From Trichomonas vaginalis G3 (lineage: Eukaryota; Parabasalia; Trichomonadida; Trichomonadidae): DNA of 64,000 bases. Location of the stretch: the NCBI RefSeq assembly GCF_026262505.1, contig NC_067206.1, forward strand, positions 30,457,896 to 30,521,895, given 5' to 3'. The position numbers and the translations under genes were made by a program. Below are positions 58,908 to 64,000 of the stretch, in pieces; the first letter of the stretch is position 1; every line of letters starts with the position of its first letter. The notes under the pieces are model-generated. The model was not told the origin of the DNA. It did not search any database and saw only the letters and a list, made by a program, of their open reading frames with translations.

Positions 58908-59559
58908 ATGCTAAGTTTCTTCTTCTTGGTATTCCGTGTGCTGTCCGCAGAATCATTTTCTATTAAATATGAAAATGACTATGGCTATGCTAATTCTTTT
59001 GACTTAATATACACTAAGAACGGAATAGATTATACTACATCCCAGTCAGGATGGGCCATTGCATATCGGTTTTACAATAATGATACCCCAGGAAATAAAA
59101 TGGATATTCAAAGGAATGATAATGGTGTTCACAAGGATGGCGACATAACAATTTCCTTGACATCCAAAGAAGAACCAGGTCCAGGTTTCCTCACACTTAA
59201 TACTGGCAAATACTGGAAATGAAGCCAAAACTCTAGATTTATCAGTATTAAACGACGCAGTTTTTGCCACTACAGAAGACAGAGATGATGATTGTGAGCT
59301 AGCTGTTCTCGATAATGGAAATGCATTGTGTCTTTATGATAATAAAAAGAATGTTGCATATACTCTTTTACCACGCAGTTTTGGTGATTTCAATGATGTT
59401 GATGCTTTATACTACGGTCATTATAATGATGATGATGCTCCATTCTTTAAAGATGGTACTGGTAGAACTACTCCTTCAAATCCAGATTTTGATGAAATTT
59501 TTTCATTTTCATGGCTTAATAGAAAAGTTGAACCAAAATCTTCTTTGGTATTGAAAGTT
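58908..59559 (+). pseudogene. Host surface-protein gene interrupted by Polinton W
   Basis: A signal peptide (MLSFFFLVFRVLSAESFS) is followed by a beta-rich ectodomain (DYGYANSFDLIYTKNG, WAIAYRFYNNDTPG). A +1 frame change near 59210 moves the reading into TLDLSVLNDAVFATTEDRDD and further, ending at SSLVLKVS where W begins. It is therefore disrupted twice: by the frame change, which could be an assembly error, and by the 6-bp-duplicating insertion (AAAGTT at 59554-59559). The remaining 3' part must lie beyond W. A TCATTTT initiator sits 5 bp before the ATG. Confidence 0.65.
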
Positions 59560-59736
59560 AGTATACATAAGTCGTGTACGGTGGCACTGCGCACCTCCAT
59601 ACACAACTTAGCTGTTTTGACACTTTACAAAACCGTTAACGTATATTTTACAACACAAACACAAACACCAACTTAACCTTAAATATTTATAAAGCCGCCA
59701 ACCACTTCACCTCACTACTGTAAAAAATAAACGTTC

Positions 59737-60063
59737 TCACTTACAGAAGTATTGCAACTCTTCCCATTGCTGTGCTTCACACAATAGTTCATATTCTTCA
59801 GTATCGCTGCTGTCGCTCCAATCGTCAGAGTCAAAGTCACTGTCAAAATAAATGTTAGTAAGTTTTGACAAAGCTAATGAAACACGCTTACCGTTTGTAT
59901 CGTATGCTTGTATAAACTTTCCATTCTTCATTCCTTCATAAACGCTCAAACTAACTTTACCCTTTCTCCCTCGTATCTGATAGAATGTATTTTCACGAGG
60001 AACGAAGAACAAATTCTTGAACTCATGACCGTTGTAGTTTGTTATCTCAATAGTTTTCGTCAT
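59737..60063 (-). CDS. TIR-embedded terminal gene, W copy (whole, 108 aa)
   Basis: MTKTIEITNYNGHEFKNLFF begins a compact, probably beta-rich domain (TFYQIRGRKGKVSLSVYEG, KRVSLALSKLTNIYF). An acidic Asp/Ser run and a short aromatic end (QQWEELQYFCK) follow. No family is recognised. This is the only complete-looking copy of four in the window (others at 1, 25172 and the Y scrap). Its presence in the inverted ends of separate elements implies selection or gene conversion on the TIR. Confidence 0.7.
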   Translation of the reverse strand: MTKTIEITNYNGHEFKNLFFVPRENTFYQIRGRKGKVSLSVYEGMKNGKFIQAYDTNGKRVSLALSKLTNIYFDSDFDSDDWSDSSDTEEYELLCEAQQWEELQYFCK

Positions 60064-60162
60064 TTACATAAAAATAAAATAAAAATAAACTTAAAAATAA
60101 ACTTAAAATTAATGATATCACCACCCTCACACGTATGAAAACATAGCACAAAAATAAATTTA

Positions 60163-60209
60163 GGTGAAGTGGTGAGATCTTACCTCTTTTTTCACCTGTT
60201 TTTTCACCC
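60163..60209. promoter_or_regulatory. GGTGA-box palindrome cluster 7 (W)
   Basis: The same layout as cluster 1: GGTGAAGT, GGTGAGATCTTACC (one change from the perfect core), then two TCACC boxes. It lies upstream of the W terminal gene. Confidence 0.7.
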
Positions 60210-60235
60210 ACTTGAATTCATTACTTTATAATCTC

Positions 60236-60733
60236 ACGAAACTTAACAGGTAGCATAACAGATTAAAATCAGATGAGGTTTTGAACCAAAATTTCTAAGC
60301 AACGTTGTCAAGGATTTTGAGGAACTAGGGACAGAGTGTGGCAAAGTCCAAGATTTAATTTATCTTCACCTGTTTCATCAGCTATCTCATCTAATATGCC
60401 AATATTTTATTCATAACTCGTGGCAAACTCACTAACTTTCATTATGTTCATCTGCATGCTTCATCTGATAGAAAGTATGACTTTCATTAACTCTGTGAGA
60501 TAATGAAAACTACTAGGGACAGAGACCATGGCAAAGTTTATGACTTTCATTATTTCCAGAACTTAATGAAAACTACTAGGGACAGAGACCATGGCAAAGT
60601 TCATGATTTAATTTATTCTCTCACTAACAACAAACACAAACTCCAACACTAACATCAAGTACTAACTTCAGCACAAATGACAAACACTAACAACAAACAC
60701 AAACTCCAACACTAACGACAAAAATAAATGTCC
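60236..60733. other. Non-coding stretch of W with short repeats
   Basis: CTAGGGACAGAG followed by TGGCAAAGT occurs three times (about 60326, 60512 and 60571), each near a CATGATTTAATTTAT or CATGACTTTCATT. AACAAACACAAACTCCAACA occurs twice (about 60630 and 60690). No gene is seen. Confidence 0.6.
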
Positions 60734-63418
60734 TCACTTCTTAACAAAGTAATATGTGCTTCTTACACCACCATAGCTCAAACGTTTCTTTTCAAACATC
60801 GATTGAAACTTATTTTGAGCCATTGGCTTTAGTCTCTTTTTCTTCAAATACGCCAAGAAATCTTCTTCACATCTTTTCACTTCATAGCCTTCTTTAAACT
60901 CCTCCTTGTTAAGTTCTATGAAATCCTTTATATTATTCTTTGTTGCAATGGCTTCTTCACGAACGACATCATGAACTATTTCATCACTGTTCTCATGTAT
61001 GACCTCCTCACTGTTCTCATGAACTATTTCATCATTGCATTCATGTATGACCTCCTCACTGTTCTCATGAACTATTTCATCACTGTTCTCATGTATGACC
61101 TCCTCACTGTTCTCATGAACTATTTCATCACTGTTCTCATGAACGACCTCCTTACTGTTCTCATGAACTATTTCAACACTGTTCTCATGAACGACCTCCT
61201 TACTGTCTTTCATAAGCGTTTCAAAGTCTCCTTTACTCATTACTTCAATCTCATGCTGTTCACAGTAGTACTTAAACTCACTGTATATGTCTTTGTTGTA
61301 TGTTATATTGCTTCCCATGTACTCCATGAATTTTTCAAACACTTCCTCATAATTCACTGTTTCTTTCTTTCCACGACCTTCTAATATCATACTTGCTTCG
61401 TAAATATAACTTCTTGCAGAACCGTCTCGCTTTCTACTTCTCTTCACAAATTCTCTCATCTTGCCACCAAATACATTTGAACTACATGCAAAGAATTCAT
61501 TCTCCTTCGCAAATTCTTTATATCTTCTGTAGCACTCTGTACAATTCCATCCGGATACAAACTTTTCATAGAACTCCTCGTAAAACATTTGGTAAGGTGT
61601 TTTGTTCATTTCGATGAGTTCTTGTTTAGCCCTGGTGAATGGTATCTTCCTTACATCAAATTCACTTAAATCTTTCTTCATGAAGTACGTCAGTAAGTTT
61701 GAATAAAACTCTTCATTAAAGCTTTCAATGAGATTTGAGAAATATTCGTAATTTCCTTTGTATCTGCTGCTTACGTCAATGACAACAAATCTTCTGTCGT
61801 CTTTATCAATCTTTACTGAGTTGAAGTTGTTAGATATCATGATGATATTACAAACATTCTCTATCTTTCTTACTGGCTGACACTTCTGATTTAAGTCCAA
61901 CTGAGTCTCTGTTACTATTGACTTTAGTGCGTCGTGGTTCATGACCTTAGACGTATCGCATGAGCTTAGTTCATTGCATACGATGAGCTTCATGTTCTCA
62001 ATAGCAGCATTGAATCTACCAACCACATTCTCTATTGCCGTTATATTATTGTTGGCGTACTTGCTAATGAGCTCGCATAGAACATTACTAAGTACATTCT
62101 TACCAGTTCCTTGCTTTCCTATTAACAAAAGTACTGTTCCAGTCTTTCCACAAGGATTTTGAACGATGTAGGCGAACCAGTTCAAAACATACTCATAAAG
62201 CTCTTCATCCTCATTACATATGACATCGTGAACATGTTTCAAATAATCCTTCAATAACGCTTTCATCTACTTCATTCAGTACCTCATACTCATATCCTCT
62301 GAAATAGCTGTAAATGTCATCTCTTTCGTCAAAGAATCTCATGCCTGACTTCATAAGATAGTTCTTGTTCTGACCCGCTTCATAAATCATCAGTGCGTTC
62401 ACATCCTTCTCCTCAATACGTCCTACATAAACACTCTTCATGAGCTTATTGAATTCCTTGCTATCTACTGACACAAGTGTTGTTGTGTCTCGTATTCCAT
62501 CATAATCTTTCACTAGATATGTCATACGTGCTCCGTCAATAACAACAACATCTTCTTAAGTCATTTATAACACTAACTATGTCAATACCTTCTTCACTCA
62601 TGTACTTATTTTTCCTCAAGTCCTTTAGTGTGAAAGTGTCTCTAAGTTCTATTTCAAGCAATTCATTTACACATCCTTTGCAATACTTCTCTATAAAATA
62701 TTTCTGTCGTTCTTTACTAAGTTTCTTAACAGCTCTAAAGAACCATGTGTTTTGACTCAAACATCCTTCACAACTTCTCTCATTCATTCCTAGTTCTTTC
62801 ATGTCATTATCTTCAACCTCTATGGTCTCATTGACTAAGGTCAAAGGGTTCTTAGTCATTGCTGGTCTTATCTGAAACAATGTTTGTGCAACAGGTTTAA
62901 CTAGTTCAGCAACGTCCTTCCTTAATATGAATAGCTGTTTCCACTCATCTTTGCTAACAGTTCTTTCATAACCACTGACAGTAATGATTTCATTTGCTGA
63001 CCTTAGACGCTTATGTTCTATCATTTGTATTGCTTTTGTGTAAGGCTTTTCGTGAGCATAGGTTGTATATGTCATTCCTGCAATGTTCATTCATGCCAAT
63101 AGTACTAAATCCTTTCTTTGCTGTTGAATGCATAATATCCATTAGTTCCTGTGTTCGTATTGCTGTCTCATAAAATACAACAAGACCTTTGTCATCTATG
63201 ACGTACTTACCGAAAACATTGCTTATATTCTTTAACCATGAAATAACATCCTCATTCATGCTGTCAAACATGAAGTAAGGTCTTACATACTCTTCACTTA
63301 TAAGATACTCCACAAAGTACTTGTTAAGCTCTATGTCCTCGTGAGCGATTTCATTAGGTTTGATATTAGTTCCTTTTGTCATTGCTGTCATGTACTTCAC
63401 TCTCATAGTTCCTTTCAA
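60734..63418 (-). pseudogene. Primase-SF3 helicase (D5-like) region of W (broken)
   Basis: The helicase core shows Walker A (LLIGKQGTGKNVLSN), Walker B (MKLIVCNELSS), motif C (NIIMISNNFNS) and DDRRFVVIDV. Upstream on the minus strand are RPYFMFDSMNED and GFSTIGMNEH, reminiscent of the archaeo-eukaryotic primase half of D5-type proteins. A Cys-containing segment (CEGCLSQNTWFFRAVKK) lies between. The C-terminal region carries about ten tandem HENSxEEV/I units. It would start and unwind replication. It looks broken, with about three breaks. Confidence 0.75.
60961..61205. repeat. 30-bp coding repeat (HENS units)
   Basis: On the minus strand the units encode VHENSDEIVHENSEEVIHEN-type decapeptides. 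The copies are nearly identical in DNA, so they expanded recently. The repeat lies between the helicase core and the C-terminal helix. Confidence 0.85.
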
Positions 63419-63506
63419 TAGCGTAAAAATACTTCATTGTTTCATAACTGCTCTAAATTCTGTTCAAAATTCGTACAACATAACTTTTTAACATTAGTGA
63501 AAGAAC

Positions 63507-64000
63507 ATGAGCGAAACAACAACATCTAACATTACAGAAGAAGTCAATGACAATGCCGATGAAAACATTACAGAAGGAGCTAGTGAAAATATTGACGAGT
63601 TCAGTGAGGAAGAAGATATTGAGGACGTCAATGAGAACGTTAGTGGGGAACAAACTCAATGGGAAACATTGAGAAATCATGAAGATTATGAGATTTGTAC
63701 GACATATCCTTTTACTATTCGTCGAAAGAAAAACAAACATATTAAGAGTGAATGCTTAAATAATCATGGTTATATTGAGCTTAGTTTAAACAACAAAACA
63801 CATTTAAAGCATAGAATTATTGCAGAACAGTGGATTGAAAATCCAAACAATTTGAAAGAAATAGACCATATAAATCATGATAGAACTGACAACAGAATCT
63901 CAAACCTTCGTTGGTGTTCTAAATCTGAAAACAATAGAAATAAAAGCAAGTATGGCGATATAGTTTATGAGTTCGTTGATGAAATATCTGACGAAGCTGT
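63507..64000 (+). CDS. NUMOD4-HNH homing-type endonuclease of W (partial)
   Basis: ATG at 63507 gives MSETTTSNITEEVNDNADEN, then a strongly acidic linker with repeated ENI/ENV units. WETLRNHEDYEICTTYPFTI follows (NUMOD4 pattern). Next come KHRIIAEQWIENP, KEIDHINHDRTDNRISNLRW and CSKSENNRNK, the HNH core of HNH_3-type homing endonucleases. The gene runs past the window end, so its C-terminus is unknown. Such enzymes are common in phages and giant viruses; here it may be a passenger or a tool of recombination. It is divergent from the primase-helicase gene. Confidence 0.8.
   Translation, partial: MSETTTSNITEEVNDNADENITEGASENIDEFSEEEDIEDVNENVSGEQTQWETLRNHEDYEICTTYPFTIRRKKNKHIKSECLNNHGYIELSLNNKTHLKHRIIAEQWIENPNNLKEIDHINHDRTDNRISNLRWCSKSENNRNKSKYGDIVYEFVDEISDEA

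Larger units (their letters stand above)
59560..60235. repeat. Left TIR of W
   Basis: It is the inverse of 24992-25675 of X with scattered differences, up to TTGAATTCATTACTTTATAA. It holds a subterminal hairpin at 59576-59603. Confidence 0.85.
59560..64000. mobile_element. Polinton/Maverick 'W', left part
   Basis: Its tip AGTATAC and TIR (to about 60235) are X-type, including the terminal gene and a palindrome cluster. Internally, however, it carries a primase-helicase and an HNH endonuclease instead of the X gene order. It continues past the window. The visible part looks broken, with a few breaks, mostly in the primase-helicase. Confidence 0.85.

Noticed and set aside
60971-61384. Open frame on the plus strand opposite the helicase repeat
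   Set aside because: It is the antisense of the HENS repeat and keeps open only because the 30-bp unit lacks stops on that strand.
1-64000. tRNA, rRNA or spliceosomal introns
   Set aside because: I saw no cloverleaf, rRNA-like block or trichomonad-type intron signals, although a covariance search was not possible.

Overview
The window is AT-rich nuclear DNA of a parabasalid protist, most likely a trichomonad (Trichomonas vaginalis or a relative). Reasons: several large Maverick/Polinton elements packed together, intron-less genes, Mutator-like DNA transposons with 8-10 bp target duplications, and host surface-protein genes with a TCATTTT box (the trichomonad initiator) a few bases before the ATG. 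The organism is inferred, not proven.

Layout. (1) 1-25675 is a Polinton ('X'). Its left tip lies about 370 bp outside the window, and its terminal inverted repeat (TIR, about 684 bp) contains a gene of its own. X carries capsid genes, a packaging ATPase, an integrase, a protein-primed polymerase, a phage-like fibre gene and three regulator-like genes (KilA-N, KilA-N/T5orf172, unknown). Two DNA transposons sit inside it (4031-5627 and 10634-12604). (2) 25676-25928 is the tip of a related Polinton ('Y') into whose terminal gene X inserted. Next come an integrase remnant and about 1.8 kb of non-coding DNA with a 121-bp tandem repeat. (3) 28085-52458 is a complete-length Polinton ('Z') of a different lineage, with TCATAT target duplications, poly(A)/poly(T) tips, and its own polymerase, helicase, capsid, penton-like, integrase and fibre genes. 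(4) 52465-59559 is host DNA: two membrane or surface protein genes, a foldback, a 649-bp Mutator-like MITE, and a third surface-protein gene split by (5) 'W' (59560 to the window end). W has X-type TIRs but different contents (primase-helicase, HNH endonuclease).

How the parts fit. Structural genes (double jelly-roll capsid, penton-like protein, ATPase, small amphipathic proteins, fibre) and replication/integration genes (PolB, SF3 helicase, rve integrase) together look like virus-like elements. X and Z differ in backbone, yet share a near-identical cassette of KilA-N-type genes. That cassette is tied to two unusual non-coding structures: clustered boxes around an AGATCT-centred palindrome, and arrays of 22-bp dyad-containing repeats around a conserved AT-rich core. 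The box sequence differs between X and Z at every site in step, as expected of a DNA-binding protein and its operators changing together. This cassette is the best candidate here for an undescribed system.

All virus-like elements are treated as fossils: X has roughly ten breaks plus two insertions, Z roughly a dozen breaks, and W at least a few in the visible part.
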